From the NCBI RefSeq assembly GCF_029478665.1, contig NZ_JARPQB010000013.1, forward strand, positions 111,906 to 175,905: DNA of 64,000 nt, given 5' to 3'. Under the pieces are notes generated by a model. The model was not told where the DNA came from. It did no database searches and worked only from the letters and a program-made list of their open reading frames with translations. Origin of the DNA: Pseudomonas entomophila (lineage in GTDB: Bacteria > Pseudomonadota > Gammaproteobacteria > Pseudomonadales > Pseudomonadaceae). The position numbers and the translations under genes were made by a program. Positions 8,829 through 17,746 of this stretch are shown in pieces. How positions within the stretch are numbered: position 1 is the first letter of the stretch; each line of letters starts with the position of its first letter.

Positions 8829-9372
8829 GGGCCGCAAGGCCCGCGGGCGCTTGCAGTTGCTGCTGATCCTGTCCGTCGTGCTCGGGCCGATGATCCTCGC
8901 CACCAGCATGTACAAGCTGCAGTTCTGGGTGCCGGATGGGCGCAGCTATCACGGCGTGATGATCGGCAATGGCCTGGGCCGCGCCGACATCGGCATCGAT
9001 GCCCAGGATGAACGGTGGCAACTGCTGGTCAGCGCCCCCGAGGCCTGCGCCGAAGACTGCCGGCAGTTGGTGTACCTGGCCCGGCAGATCCAGATCGGCT
9101 TGGGCCGCGACGCCAGCCGCGCCAGCCATGCCTTGGCTTCGGCCCAGGCGTTGGATGGCGATTACCAGGGCGTGCTCGAGCGTGAGTACCCGCAGTTGCA
9201 GCGCTATCCGCTGGACGCCCAGCGTTACCGGCAAAAGGTTGGCGAGCCTGGCCCGCAGCTGTGGATCGTCGACCCCCATGGCAACCTGGTGCTGCGCTAT
9301 GACGCCAAGGCCAACGGCAAGCAGGTGCTGGACGACCTGCGCCACCTGCTCAAGCTGTCCAACATCGGCTAG
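8794..9372 (+). CDS. Membrane-anchored thioredoxin/Sco-like protein with CxxxC motif
   Basis: Usually annotated only as a conserved hypothetical of the cox operon. The 192-residue product has one N-terminal helix (about 20-38) and a periplasmic domain. C85-AED-C89 sits right after a beta-strand-like segment (RWQLLVSAPEA), the same place as CPDIC in Sco proteins, and VDPHGN at 159-164 resembles the VDHSGN of the Sco gene at 11336, which carries the copper-binding His. A diverged Sco/thioredoxin fold is my inference. The ATG lies inside the SURF1 gene with an AAGGAG ribosome site. Confidence 0.8.
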   Translation: MAAATSPLHAPEGRKARGRLQLLLILSVVLGPMILATSMYKLQFWVPDGRSYHGVMIGNGLGRADIGIDAQDERWQLLVSAPEACAEDCRQLVYLARQIQIGLGRDASRASHALASAQALDGDYQGVLEREYPQLQRYPLDAQRYRQKVGEPGPQLWIVDPHGNLVLRYDAKANGKQVLDDLRHLLKLSNIG

Positions 9373-9381
9373 GAGGCTGCC

Positions 9382-10455
9382 ATGGCCAGACCCGGATTCC
9401 GCCTCGCTGTGTTCGCCACCCTGCTGGCGTTGCTGGTCGTGCTGCTAGGGGCCTACACCCGGCTGACCCACGCGGGTCTCGGCTGCCCGGACTGGCCGGG
9501 CTGCTACGGCTTCATCAGCGTGCCCAAGACCGATGCGCAACTGGCCCATGCCGAGCTTCACTTCCCCGAGCACCCGGTCGAGGCAGCCAAGGGCTGGGCG
9601 GAAATGGTCCATCGCTATTTCGCCGGGACGCTGGCGCTGGTGATCGCCCTGCTCGCCTTCCAGGCCGTGCGTCGGCATGCCCGCGATGGCCAGCCCTATC
9701 GCTTGCCGCTGCTCTTGCTGGGGGTCGTGCTGGCCCAGGCGGCGTTCGGCATGTGGACGGTGACCTTGAAGCTCTGGCCCCAGGTAGTCACGGCGCACTT
9801 GCTCGGGGGCTTCACCACGGTCAGCCTGCTTTTCCTGCTATCCCTGCGTCTATCCCGGGCCTTTGCGCCACTGCCGAAACTGCCCCTGAGCCTGCGCCGT
9901 ATCGCCGCGCTGGCACTGCTGGTGGTGATCGGCCAGATCGCCCTGGGTGGCTGGGTCAGTTCCAACTATGCGGCGGTGGCCTGCATCGACCTGCCCACCT
10001 GCCATGGCCAATGGTGGCCGGCGGCGGACTTCAGCAACGGCTTCCACCTCACCCAGCACGTCGGCCCCAACTACCTGGGCGGGCAGCTGGACAGCGATGC
10101 GCGCACGGCGATCCATATCAGCCATCGCCTCGGTGCCTTGCTGGTCACGCTGGTGCTGCTGATGCTCAGCTGGAAGCTGCACCGCAACGGCCTGACCAGC
10201 CTGGCGCGCCTGGTGCTGCTGGCGCTGGCGCTGCAAGTCGGGCTGGGCGTGAGCAACGTGCTGCTGCACCTGCCGCTGGCCGTGGCGGTGGCCCACAACG
10301 CTGGCGGCATCCTGCTGTTGCTGAGCATGGTGCTGGTGAACTACCGCATCCGCGTGGCCGACAAGGTACGTGTCGGCCTAGGCTGGCGCCTCACCCCGGT
10401 AAGCAACGTCGGGCTCCCCCATCACATGAGGAACGATTCGTGGCGACGCTTCTGA
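9382..10455 (+). CDS. ctaA: Heme A synthase (CtaA/COX15)
   Basis: Oxidises the C8 methyl of heme O to the formyl group of heme A. The 357-residue protein has eight hydrophobic helices in two repeated four-helix halves, with conserved His residues in both (for example VHRYFAGT in the first half and ISHRLGAL in the second). The start has an AGGAGG ribosome site 9 bp after the preceding gene. Presence together with cyoE confirms that this operon builds an aa3 rather than a bo3 oxidase. It overlaps cyoE by 16 bp. Confidence 0.94.
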   Translation: MARPGFRLAVFATLLALLVVLLGAYTRLTHAGLGCPDWPGCYGFISVPKTDAQLAHAELHFPEHPVEAAKGWAEMVHRYFAGTLALVIALLAFQAVRRHARDGQPYRLPLLLLGVVLAQAAFGMWTVTLKLWPQVVTAHLLGGFTTVSLLFLLSLRLSRAFAPLPKLPLSLRRIAALALLVVIGQIALGGWVSSNYAAVACIDLPTCHGQWWPAADFSNGFHLTQHVGPNYLGGQLDSDARTAIHISHRLGALLVTLVLLMLSWKLHRNGLTSLARLVLLALALQVGLGVSNVLLHLPLAVAVAHNAGGILLLLSMVLVNYRIRVADKVRVGLGWRLTPVSNVGLPHHMRNDSWRRF

Positions 10456-11339
10456 GCACGGAACGCCAACGCGCCGGCTGGCGCGACTACATGGAGTTGA
10501 CCAAGCCCAAGGTGGTGGTGCTGATGCTGATCACCTCGCTGGTGGGCATGTTTCTCGCCACCCGCGCCGGCGTCGCCTGGAGCGTGCTGCTGTTCGGCAA
10601 CCTGGGGATCGGCCTGTGCGCGGGGGGCGCGGCGGTGGTCAACCACGTGGTGGACCGGCGCATTGACGCGCTGATGGCCCGCACCCACAAACGCCCGCTG
10701 GCCCAGGGCCGGGTCGCGCCGCTGCCGGCCCTGGCCTTCGCCTTGCTGTTGGCGGTGATGGGCTTGGCTTTGCTGCTGGCGTTCACCAATACCCTTACCG
10801 CCTGGCTGACCCTGGCGTCGCTTTTGGGTTATGCGGTGCTCTACACCGGCTTTCTCAAGCGCGCCACGCCGCAGAACATCGTGATCGGCGGCCTGGCCGG
10901 CGCGGCCCCGCCGTTGCTGGGCTGGGTGGCGGTGAGCGGGCATGTGGGGGCCGAGCCGCTGTTGCTGGTGCTGATCATCTTCGCCTGGACCCCGCCACAC
11001 TTCTGGGCCCTGGCCATCCACCGCAAGGCCGAGTACGAAAAAGCCGATATTCCCATGCTGCCGGTGACCCACGGCGAGCATTACACCGCACTGCATATCC
11101 TGCTCTACACCCTGATTCTGCTGGCCGTCAGCCTGTTGCCCTATGCCATCCACATGAGCGGCCCGCTCTACCTGGCCTGTGCCCTGGCCCTGGGCCTGCG
11201 CTTCCTGCATTGGGCCTGGGTGTTGTACCGTGGCACCCGGCCGCACGCGGCGATCAAGACGTTCAAGTACTCTATCGGCTATCTGTTCGCCTTGTTCATC
11301 GCGCTGCTCGTTGACCACTACCTGTTGCTGAACCTATGA
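10440..11339 (+). CDS. cyoE: Protoheme IX farnesyltransferase (heme O synthase)
   Basis: UbiA-type prenyltransferase that adds a farnesyl group to heme B to give heme O, the substrate of CtaA. The GTG at 10440, preceded by ATGAGGA, starts the expected VATLL N-terminus and yields 299 residues, the family length. The prenyl-diphosphate motif NHVVDRRID (Asp-rich first motif) and the second loop YEKADIPMLP are present, with about nine helices. It overlaps ctaA by 16 bp and the Sco gene by 4 bp (ATGA), so all three are translationally coupled. Many pseudomonads carry a second cyoE with the bo3 oxidase elsewhere. Confidence 0.95.
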   Translation: MATLLSTERQRAGWRDYMELTKPKVVVLMLITSLVGMFLATRAGVAWSVLLFGNLGIGLCAGGAAVVNHVVDRRIDALMARTHKRPLAQGRVAPLPALAFALLLAVMGLALLLAFTNTLTAWLTLASLLGYAVLYTGFLKRATPQNIVIGGLAGAAPPLLGWVAVSGHVGAEPLLLVLIIFAWTPPHFWALAIHRKAEYEKADIPMLPVTHGEHYTALHILLYTLILLAVSLLPYAIHMSGPLYLACALALGLRFLHWAWVLYRGTRPHAAIKTFKYSIGYLFALFIALLVDHYLLLNL

Positions 11340-11968
11340 CCCGAACCCAGAAAACCGTCTTCATCCTCGTTGCCCTGGTCGCGCTGATCATGGGCCTGAC
11401 CGTCAACAAGGTGCTCAGTGACCGCGGTCAGCTGAACCCTACCGAACTGATCGACGCCGGCATCATCCTGTTGCCTCAAAGCCGCACGGTGCCGGATGTG
11501 AAGATGACCGACCAGAACGGCCAGCCCATCGCGCTGGACCAGCTCAAGGGCAAATGGTCGCTGTTGTTCTTTGGTTACACCTACTGCCCGGACATCTGCC
11601 CGACCACACTTGCCCAACTGCGCCAGGTGAAGAGCGAGCTGCCCAAGGAGGCCATCGAGCGCCTGCAGGTGGTGTTGGTGAGCGTGGACCCGAACCGTGA
11701 CACGCCGAACCAGCTCAAGCAGTACCTGGGCTATTTCGACAAGGATTTCGTTGGTGTGGCGGGGTCGATCGAGGATACCCAGAAACTGGCCAATGCCTTG
11801 AGCATCCCGTTCATTCCGGCTGATACCAGCAAGCCGGGGTACACCGTGGACCACAGTGGCAACCTGGCGGTGGTCGGACCGGATGGGCGCCAGCGCGGCT
11901 TCATTCGTGCGCCGTTCAACAACCAGAAGCTGGTGGCGCAGTTGCCGGGGCTGGTGAAGCGGGATTGA
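11336..11968 (+). CDS. Sco1/SenC family copper chaperone
   Basis: Delivers copper to, or reduces, the CuA cysteines of subunit II. The 210-residue protein has an N-terminal membrane anchor (about 8-24), a thioredoxin fold with the copper motif C84-PDI-C88, and the distal ligand H173 in VDHSGN. It is the last gene of the oxidase operon, overlapping cyoE by 4 bp. A REP element and a hairpin shared with the convergent metQ follow. Confidence 0.95.
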   Translation: MTRTQKTVFILVALVALIMGLTVNKVLSDRGQLNPTELIDAGIILLPQSRTVPDVKMTDQNGQPIALDQLKGKWSLLFFGYTYCPDICPTTLAQLRQVKSELPKEAIERLQVVLVSVDPNRDTPNQLKQYLGYFDKDFVGVAGSIEDTQKLANALSIPFIPADTSKPGYTVDHSGNLAVVGPDGRQRGFIRAPFNNQKLVAQLPGLVKRD

Positions 11969-11995
11969 GCACGTTGGGCCTGCCGTGCAGGCCAT

Positions 11996-12078
11996 CGCGG
12001 CACAAGGCCGCTCCTACAGAAGATCGCCTGCCTCTGTAGGAGCGGCCTTGTGCCGCGAAAGGGCCGCAAAGCGGCCCC
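11996..12078. repeat. REP palindrome pair, GCGGCACAAGGCCGC subtype
   Basis: Arms 11996-12020 and 12034-12057 are inverted copies (CGCGGCACAAGGCC... and ...GGCCTTGTGCCGCG) around a 13-bp spacer containing GATCGC, as in the 2395 copy. The adjoining GGGCCGCAAAGCGGCCCC hairpin (12060-12078) could end transcription of metQ on the minus strand. It lies between convergent operons. Confidence 0.87.
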
Positions 12079-12090
12079 GAGTATTTCAGA

Positions 12091-12861
12091 TCAGAACGCC
12101 GGAATCACTGCGCCCTTGTACTTCTCGGTGATGAATTGCTTCACCTCAGGCGAGTGCAGGGCCGCGGCCAGCTTCTTCATGGCATCCGCGTCCTTGTTGT
12201 CCGGACGGGCCACCAGGATGTTCACGTAAGGCGAGTCGCTGCCTTCGATGACCAGCGCATCCTTCTCAGGGTTCAGCTTGGCTTCCAGCGCATAGTTGGT
12301 GTTGATCAGCGCCAGGTCGACCTGGGTCAGCACGCGCGGAATGGTCGCCGCTTCCAGCTCGCGGAACTTCAGCTTCTTGTCGTTGCCGGTGATGTCCTTC
12401 ACGGTCGACAGGATGTTCTTGTTGTCCTTGAGCTTGATCACGCCGGCCTTGTCCAGCAGCAGCAGGGCGCGGCCGCCGTTGGTGGCATCGTTGGGGATGA
12501 CCACGGTGGCGCCTTCAGCCAGCTCGTCGAGCTTCTTCAGTTTGGTGGAGTAGGCGCCCAGGGGCTCCAGGTGCACGCCGGTGACGCTGACCAGCTGGGT
12601 GCCCTTGGCCTTGTTGAACTCGTCCAGGTACGGCTGGTGCTGGAAGAAGTTGGCGTCCAGGCGCTTTTCCGCGACCTGCACGTTCGGCTGGATGTAGTCG
12701 GTGAACTCCTTGACCTTCAGCTCCACGCCCTCTTTGGCCAGCTGTGGCTGGACGAACTTGAGGATCTCGGCGTGCGGCACCGGGGTGGCGGCGACGGTCA
12801 GGGTCTCGGCGTGGGCCGAGAAGGCCGCGACAGCGGCGACAACAGCAAGCAGCTTCTTCAT
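12091..12861 (-). CDS. metQ: Methionine ABC transporter substrate-binding protein MetQ
   Basis: Periplasmic D/L-methionine-binding protein of the NlpA family, 256 residues. It has a cleavable signal peptide ending AHA-ET near residue 18, without the lipobox Cys of the enterobacterial lipoprotein form, so it should be a free periplasmic protein. The NlpA core motifs (VAATPVPHAEIL, YIQPNVQVAE, DANFFQHQPYLD) are clear. It is the third gene of metN-metI-metQ, with an AAGGAG ribosome site. Confidence 0.95.
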   Translation of the reverse strand: MKKLLAVVAAVAAFSAHAETLTVAATPVPHAEILKFVQPQLAKEGVELKVKEFTDYIQPNVQVAEKRLDANFFQHQPYLDEFNKAKGTQLVSVTGVHLEPLGAYSTKLKKLDELAEGATVVIPNDATNGGRALLLLDKAGVIKLKDNKNILSTVKDITGNDKKLKFRELEAATIPRVLTQVDLALINTNYALEAKLNPEKDALVIEGSDSPYVNILVARPDNKDADAMKKLAAALHSPEVKQFITEKYKGAVIPAF

Positions 12862-12925
12862 TGATCACTCCTTGTGAGGGCCGCGACGGCCCCCGAACGG
12901 GTCGGCCAGGCCGACCCCATTGGGG

Positions 12926-13600
12926 TTACTTACGGGAAAAGTGCACGACCAGCTTGTCGCCGACGCTCTGCAGCACCTGCACCAGCACCAGCAGCAATAC
13001 CACGGTGACCACCATCACGTCGGTCTGGAACCGCTGGTAGCCGAAGCGGATGGCCAGGTCGCCCAGGCCGCCCGCGCCCACCACGCCGGCCATGGCGGTG
13101 TAGGAAACCAGGGTAATGGCGGTGACGGTGATCGCTGCAAAGATGCCCGGCCGGGCCTCCGGCAGCAAGGCGTTGGTGATGATCTGGCGGGTGGTGGCGC
13201 CCATCGACTGGGTGGCTTCGATGATGCCGCGGTCCACTTCACGCAGGGCGGTCTCCACCAGGCGGGCGAAGAACGGCGTGGCACCCACCACCAGCGGCGG
13301 GATGGCGCCAGCGACACCCAGCGAGGTGCCGGTGATCAGCACGGTGATCGGGATCATCACGATCAGCAGGATGATGAACGGCAGCGAGCGCAGGATGTTC
13401 ACCACCAGCGAAAGCAGCGCGTACACGCCTTTCTGCTCGAACATCTGCCGCGGCCCGCAGAGGAACAGCAGCACGCCCAGCGGCAGGCCCAGCAGCACGG
13501 TGAAGAACAGCGAGCCGAACAGCATGATCATGGTGTCGACGGTGGCCAGCCAGATTTCGGCCCAGTCGACGTTGGCGAAGAAATTCAGGGCGTCCATCAA
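12926..13600 (-). CDS. metI: Methionine ABC transporter permease MetI
   Basis: Inner-membrane permease of the methionine importer; 224 residues with five to six helices and the EAA loop (about 140-165, [18 protein letters not shown]) that docks to MetN. The ATG overlaps the metN stop by 4 bp, so translation is coupled. A 64-bp gap separates it from metQ. Confidence 0.96.
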   Translation of the reverse strand: MMDALNFFANVDWAEIWLATVDTMIMLFGSLFFTVLLGLPLGVLLFLCGPRQMFEQKGVYALLSLVVNILRSLPFIILLIVMIPITVLITGTSLGVAGAIPPLVVGATPFFARLVETALREVDRGIIEATQSMGATTRQIITNALLPEARPGIFAAITVTAITLVSYTAMAGVVGAGGLGDLAIRFGYQRFQTDVMVVTVVLLLVLVQVLQSVGDKLVVHFSRK

Positions 13601-14604
13601 CGCAGTACCTCCATATGTACGTCAGCTGCCTTGAAGCGGGCAAACGCCGCTTCCATGTCTCCGCCGATCAGGGCGAGGGTGAGCTGGCCATAGGGGACAT
13701 CCTTGATGCGGTCGATGCGCCCGGCGAGGATGCTGTAGTCCACGCCGGTCTCGCGGGCCACGGTGCCCAGCAGCGGCGCGTAGGTGGCGTCGCCCTGGAA
13801 GGTCAGGCGCACGATGCGGCCCGGTACGTGGGCGAAGTCGTCACGTTGCTCGCCTTCGTCGACCTGCTCGTCTTCCTGGACGAAGCGCTTTGTTGTCGGG
13901 TGCTCAGGGTGCAGGAACACCTCGGCGACCGGCCCCTGTTCGACGATATGCCCGGCGTCCATCACCGCCACGCGGTCGCAGACCCGACGGATCACGTCCA
14001 TCTCATGGGTGATCAGCACGATGGTCAGCTTCAGCTCGCGGTTGATCTCGGCCAGCAGTTGCAGCACCGAGGCGGTGGTCTGCGGGTCGAGGGCGCTGGT
14101 GGCTTCGTCGCACAGCAGGATCTTGGGGTTGGTGGACAGCGCGCGGGCAATGCCGACCCGCTGCTTCTGCCCGCCCGACAGCTGTGCCGGGTACTTCCTG
14201 GCGTGGTCCTGCAGGCCGACGCGGGCCAGCAGTTGGGTGACGCGCTTGTCGATTTCGCCACGGGACAGCTCGCCGGCCAGCACCAGCGGCAGGGCGACGT
14301 TGTCGGCGACGGTCTTCGAGGCCAGCAGGTTGAAGTGCTGGAAGATCATCCCGACCTGCTGGCGGAAGCGGCGCAGCTGGTTCGCATCGAAGGCGGTGAC
14401 GTCTTCGCCATCGACGATGATCTTGCCACCGCTCGGGGCCTCGAGGCGGTTGATCAGGCGCAGCATGGTGCTCTTGCCGGCACCGGAGTGGCCGATCAGG
14501 CCGAACACCTGGCCATCTTCGATGGTCAGGCTGGTCGGGTTCAGGGCCGGGATATCCCTACCGTCGACACGGTAGGTCTTGTGGACGTTTTGAAACTCGA
14601 TCAC
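13597..14604 (-). CDS. metN: Methionine ABC transporter ATP-binding protein MetN
   Basis: Energises methionine uptake. The GTG at 14604 begins [11 protein letters not shown] and gives 335 residues, the normal MetN length; the frame stays open upstream but that sequence is not conserved-looking. Walker [10 protein letters not shown] (about 38-46), signature [15 protein letters not shown], Walker [13 protein letters not shown] and the C-terminal NIL (ACT-like) methionine-sensing domain (last about 90 residues) are all present. First gene of the operon. Confidence 0.96.
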   Translation of the reverse strand: MIEFQNVHKTYRVDGRDIPALNPTSLTIEDGQVFGLIGHSGAGKSTMLRLINRLEAPSGGKIIVDGEDVTAFDANQLRRFRQQVGMIFQHFNLLASKTVADNVALPLVLAGELSRGEIDKRVTQLLARVGLQDHARKYPAQLSGGQKQRVGIARALSTNPKILLCDEATSALDPQTTASVLQLLAEINRELKLTIVLITHEMDVIRRVCDRVAVMDAGHIVEQGPVAEVFLHPEHPTTKRFVQEDEQVDEGEQRDDFAHVPGRIVRLTFQGDATYAPLLGTVARETGVDYSILAGRIDRIKDVPYGQLTLALIGGDMEAAFARFKAADVHMEVLR

Positions 14605-14756
14605 TGAGCGAACCTTGTGGGGCGCATGGAATGTGGGCCAGCGGTTAGCCGGGGTCGCGCATTTTAGCCTTTTCCAATAGCTGTACTTATCATTTATTTC
14701 TGATTCGTCCAATCAATTGGGCATAACGCGACGATTGGTGCGCCTGGTCGAACGTG

Positions 14757-14823
14757 ATCGCGGGGCAAGCCCGCTGCCACAGGATCGATGTGATTCCCGT
14801 GGAGCGGGTTTGCCCCGCGATCG
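14757..14823. repeat. REP palindrome, GATCGCGGGGCAAGCCCGC subtype
   Basis: Arms GATCGCGGGGCAAGCCCGC (14757-14775) and its near-inverse GCGGGTTTGCCCCGCGATC (14805-14823) flank a 29-bp spacer. It separates the metN leader from the downstream end of the minus-strand lipoprotein gene. This subtype occurs once in the window; a half-like GGGGCAAGGCGGCTTGCCCC hairpin is at 55060-55079. Confidence 0.8.
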
Positions 14824-14824
14824 A

Positions 14825-15532
14825 TCACTGCTGATGGGGAACCAGCACCACTTGTGCGGGCAACGAGCGCTGGATCTCATGCGTCTGCTTCAGCGCGAAA
14901 CCGCTGTCGAGCTTGCGCACGCGCTTCTCCAGCAGGGTCTTGAGCCACGGGGCGTCTTGCGTGCGGGGCACCTGGAACACCACCTCGCACTGGTAATTGA
15001 CCACGTCCGAGGCGATGTCATCGAGTTGGCGCCGCAGGGTGCGGCTATCGGTGGTCTTGAGCGCTACCACAGTGTTCGGCGCAGTCGGGTCGATCAGCCG
15101 TGCCTGCGGTTGCTTTTCCGCAGCCTTGAGTGCCGCTTCAGCCTTTTCCAGTTCAGCTTTGCGGGCATTGGCCATGGCGTCGCCACCGGTCAGCGCCGGG
15201 GCTTTTGGCATCAGCGCACGGGCGCGGGCCAGGGCGGTGGCGGCGGCATTGACGTCGCCCTTCTGCAGGACGATCTGGCTGCGGCGCAGATAGGCTTCGG
15301 CCAACTGCCGCTGGTGGGGCACAAGGCGTGCGTCGTCAGGTGACTGCGCCTGCAGCGCGGCGAGCTGGTCCTCGGCGGTGGCCAGCTCGCTGGCGGCGAT
15401 ACTGTGTTCCAGCTGCTGCCAGGCATCCGGCTGGACAGGCGCAATCGGCTGTTCGGCCGGCTTGCTGGAACAGCCGGCCAGGAACAGGGAAAACGCGGCA
15501 ACAAGCAGATAACGTGAGGCGAACGGCTTCAT
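14825..15532 (-). CDS. Conserved lipoprotein, coiled-coil rich
   Basis: A 235-residue predicted lipoprotein with a signal peptide and lipobox LFLAGC (Cys about 21). The middle (about 40-150) is Ala/Leu/Glu-rich and helical with TPR-like spacing, followed by a conserved C-terminal domain (from about 150) of unknown function. It is a pseudomonad-conserved gene next to the zinc-uptake cluster, but I see no zinc-binding motif. Transcribed alone on the minus strand. Confidence 0.8.
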   Translation of the reverse strand: MKPFASRYLLVAAFSLFLAGCSSKPAEQPIAPVQPDAWQQLEHSIAASELATAEDQLAALQAQSPDDARLVPHQRQLAEAYLRRSQIVLQKGDVNAAATALARARALMPKAPALTGGDAMANARKAELEKAEAALKAAEKQPQARLIDPTAPNTVVALKTTDSRTLRRQLDDIASDVVNYQCEVVFQVPRTQDAPWLKTLLEKRVRKLDSGFALKQTHEIQRSLPAQVVLVPHQQ

Positions 15533-15649
15533 TCCTGCGACTCTCTATTTGCGCAAAAAGCGAGCAAGTCTACACCCAGGTGCGCACGCTCGAAAACAGG
15601 CCATACAGACCTTTCACCCATGGAAAGGTTGCGCGCGGCCCCTTAATTT

Positions 15650-16432
15650 TCAGCGTTTGGGCAGTGCCAGGCTCAGCAAGAATAGCACCGCCGCACAGAC
15701 CACGATCGACGGCCCGGCCGGTGTGTCCTTGAACCACGACATGGCCAGGCCACCGCACACGGCGGTCACCCCCAGCAGGCTGGCGCCCAGGGCCATCTGC
15801 TCGGGGGAGCGGGCGTGACGTTGTGCCGCGGCGGCCGGAATGATCAGCAGCGAGGTGATCAGCAGCACGCCGACGATCTTCATCGCCACCGCGATCACCA
15901 CGGCGATCAGCAGCATCAGCGCCAGGCGCAGCCCGGCCACCGGCAGGCCTTCGACCATTGCCAGTTCCTCGTGCACGGTGACCGCCAGCAAGGGGCGCCA
16001 GAGTGCGGCCAGCAGTACCAGCACCAACGCGCTGCCACCGAGGATCCAGGCAAGGTCGGTGGTGCTGATCGCCAGCAGGTCGCCGAACAGGTAGGCCATC
16101 AGGTCGATGCGCACATCGTGCATGAAGCTCAGCACCACCAGGCCCAGCGACAACGTGCTGGGGGCGAGGATGCCGAGCAAGGTGTCGGAGGCCAGCGGCT
16201 GGCGTTGCTGCAAAGTCACCAGCAGGATCGCCAGCAACAGGCAGCCGATGGTCACCGCCAGCGCCGGGCTGACGTCCAGGGCGAAGCCCAGGGCTACGCC
16301 GAGCAGCGCGGCATGCGACAGGGTGTCGCCGAAATAGGCCATGCGCCGCCAGACCACGAACGAGCCCAGCGGGCCGGCGACAAGTGCCAGCGACAGGCCG
16401 GCAAGCAGGGCGTAGAGAAGAAAATCAGCCAT
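15650..16432 (-). CDS. znuB: Zinc ABC transporter permease ZnuB
   Basis: Inner-membrane permease for high-affinity zinc uptake; 260 residues with about eight helices. The ATG at 16432 ([12 protein letters not shown]) is the usual ZnuB start and overlaps the end of znuC by 8 bp. Family segments [26 protein letters not shown] are intact. Last gene of zur-znuC-znuB, expected to be repressed by Zur when zinc is plentiful. Confidence 0.95.
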   Translation of the reverse strand: MADFLLYALLAGLSLALVAGPLGSFVVWRRMAYFGDTLSHAALLGVALGFALDVSPALAVTIGCLLLAILLVTLQQRQPLASDTLLGILAPSTLSLGLVVLSFMHDVRIDLMAYLFGDLLAISTTDLAWILGGSALVLVLLAALWRPLLAVTVHEELAMVEGLPVAGLRLALMLLIAVVIAVAMKIVGVLLITSLLIIPAAAAQRHARSPEQMALGASLLGVTAVCGGLAMSWFKDTPAGPSIVVCAAVLFLLSLALPKR

Positions 16433-17198
16433 GCTTGCAGTGCTCTCCGTGGACATGGGCGCCGGGGGCGATCACCGAGCCGTGCAGGTCGTGGCTGTGA
16501 TCGTGATGGTGGTGGTAGACGGCCAGGCTCTTGGCATTCTGGCCGAACAGCTCGACGAAGGCCGGGTCGTTGCTGACCTGCTCCGGGTGGCCCGAACAGC
16601 AGACGTGGCGGTTGAGGCAGACCACCTGGTCGGTGGCGCTCATCACCAGGTGCAGGTCGTGGGAGACCATCAGCACGCCGCAACCATGGCGGTCGCGCAG
16701 GCGGGTGATGAGGTTGTACAGCTCGGTCTGGCCGACCACGTCGACGCCCTGCACCGGCTCGTCGAGCACCAACAGTTCAGGCTCGCGCAACAGCGCGCGG
16801 GCCAGCAGCACCCGCTGCATCTCGCCGCCGGAAATGGTCTGGATAGGGCTGTCGATCACTTGCTCGGCGCCGACCTCCTGCAGTGCCGACAAGGCTGCCG
16901 CGCGGTCTACCCCGGGCACCAGGCGCAGGAAGCGCAGCACCGACAACGGCAACGTGGCGTCCACCTGGATCTTCTGCGGCATGTAGCCGATGCGTAGCTT
17001 CGGCTTGCGCCATACCTTGCCCCGATGCGGCTTGAGCAGGCCGAGCACGGCACGCACCAGGGTGGTCTTGCCGGCGCCGTTGGGGCCGATCAGGGTGACG
17101 ATCTGGCCGGGCGCGACCGCCAGGTCGATGCTGTCGAGCACCGCTTCGCCGGCAAAGCTGACCCCGACCTGCTCGAGGCGGATCAGTGCGTCGCTCAT
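16425..17198 (-). CDS. znuC: Zinc ABC transporter ATP-binding protein ZnuC
   Basis: ATPase of the zinc importer, 257 residues from the ATG at 17198, which overlaps the zur stop by 4 bp. Walker [10 protein letters not shown], signature [15 protein letters not shown] and Walker [13 protein letters not shown] are present. The C-terminal tail is His-rich ([14 protein letters not shown]), as is common in ZnuC and possibly zinc sensing. Confidence 0.96.
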   Translation of the reverse strand: MSDALIRLEQVGVSFAGEAVLDSIDLAVAPGQIVTLIGPNGAGKTTLVRAVLGLLKPHRGKVWRKPKLRIGYMPQKIQVDATLPLSVLRFLRLVPGVDRAAALSALQEVGAEQVIDSPIQTISGGEMQRVLLARALLREPELLVLDEPVQGVDVVGQTELYNLITRLRDRHGCGVLMVSHDLHLVMSATDQVVCLNRHVCCSGHPEQVSNDPAFVELFGQNAKSLAVYHHHHDHSHDLHGSVIAPGAHVHGEHCKHG

Positions 17199-17680
17199 GC
17201 CTTGCCCCGGCAGTTGCCGCACAGGCCGACCACTTCCACGGTCTGCGTTTCGACGGCGAAGCCGACGGCCTTGGCGCTGTCGACAATGGCGCCGCTGATG
17301 CTCTCCTGCTCCAGCTCGATGGCCACGTGGCACTCGCGGCAGATCAGGAATTGGCCCTGGTGCGCGTGCTCGGGGTGGCTGCAGCCGATAAAGGCGTTGA
17401 GCGATGCGATGCGATGCACCAGGCCGTTTTCCAGCAGGAAGTCCAGGGCGCGATAAACGGTGGGTGGCGCGGCGCGGCGGCCGTCCTGCTCGCTGAGCAC
17501 GGCGAGGATGTCGTAGGCGCCCAGCGGCTTGTGGCTCTGCCACACCAGCTCCAGCACGCGGCGGCGCAGGGCGGTCAGGCGCAGGCCCTGACGGTTGCAC
17601 AGCGCGTCGGCCTCGGCCAGCGCGCTGTGGACGCAATGGGAATGATCGTGGGGGCGGTGGGCCAGCGGCGTGATGGACAT
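17195..17680 (-). CDS. zur: Zinc uptake regulator Zur (Fur family)
   Basis: Zinc-responsive repressor of 161 residues. The N-terminal winged helix (about 28-95) is followed by the dimerisation and metal domain; CRECH (about 115-119) and the C-terminal CGNC supply the structural zinc cysteines, and HPEHAHQG gives His ligands. First gene of zur-znuC-znuB and divergent from znuA, so one intergenic operator can control both directions. Confidence 0.95.
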   Translation of the reverse strand: MSITPLAHRPHDHSHCVHSALAEADALCNRQGLRLTALRRRVLELVWQSHKPLGAYDILAVLSEQDGRRAAPPTVYRALDFLLENGLVHRIASLNAFIGCSHPEHAHQGQFLICRECHVAIELEQESISGAIVDSAKAVGFAVETQTVEVVGLCGNCRGKA

Positions 17681-17706
17681 GGGCAGCGACGGTTCAGGAT
17701 GGAGAC

Positions 17707-17719
17707 GTTATTATGTTAC
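17707..17719. promoter_or_regulatory. Candidate Zur box between zur and znuA
   Basis: GTTATTATGTTAC matches 9 of the 12 specified positions of the GTTATANTATAAC core of known Zur operators. It lies 27 bp from the zur start and 28 bp from the znuA start, right for repression of both. Confidence 0.6.
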
Positions 17720-17746
17720 CTGTTTCTGACGACCCGAGTATCCACC

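Noticed and set aside
14605..14712. Possible SAM riboswitch or MetJ operator in the metN leader
   Set aside because: The leader is only about 60-100 nt with no multi-stem structure I can see, and no MetJ-like AGACGTCT repeats are present.
17699..17746. Upstream ATG of znuA giving a 317-residue product
   Set aside because: It would overlap the candidate Zur box and put extra hydrophobic sequence before a clean signal peptide; GTG at 17747 is preferred.
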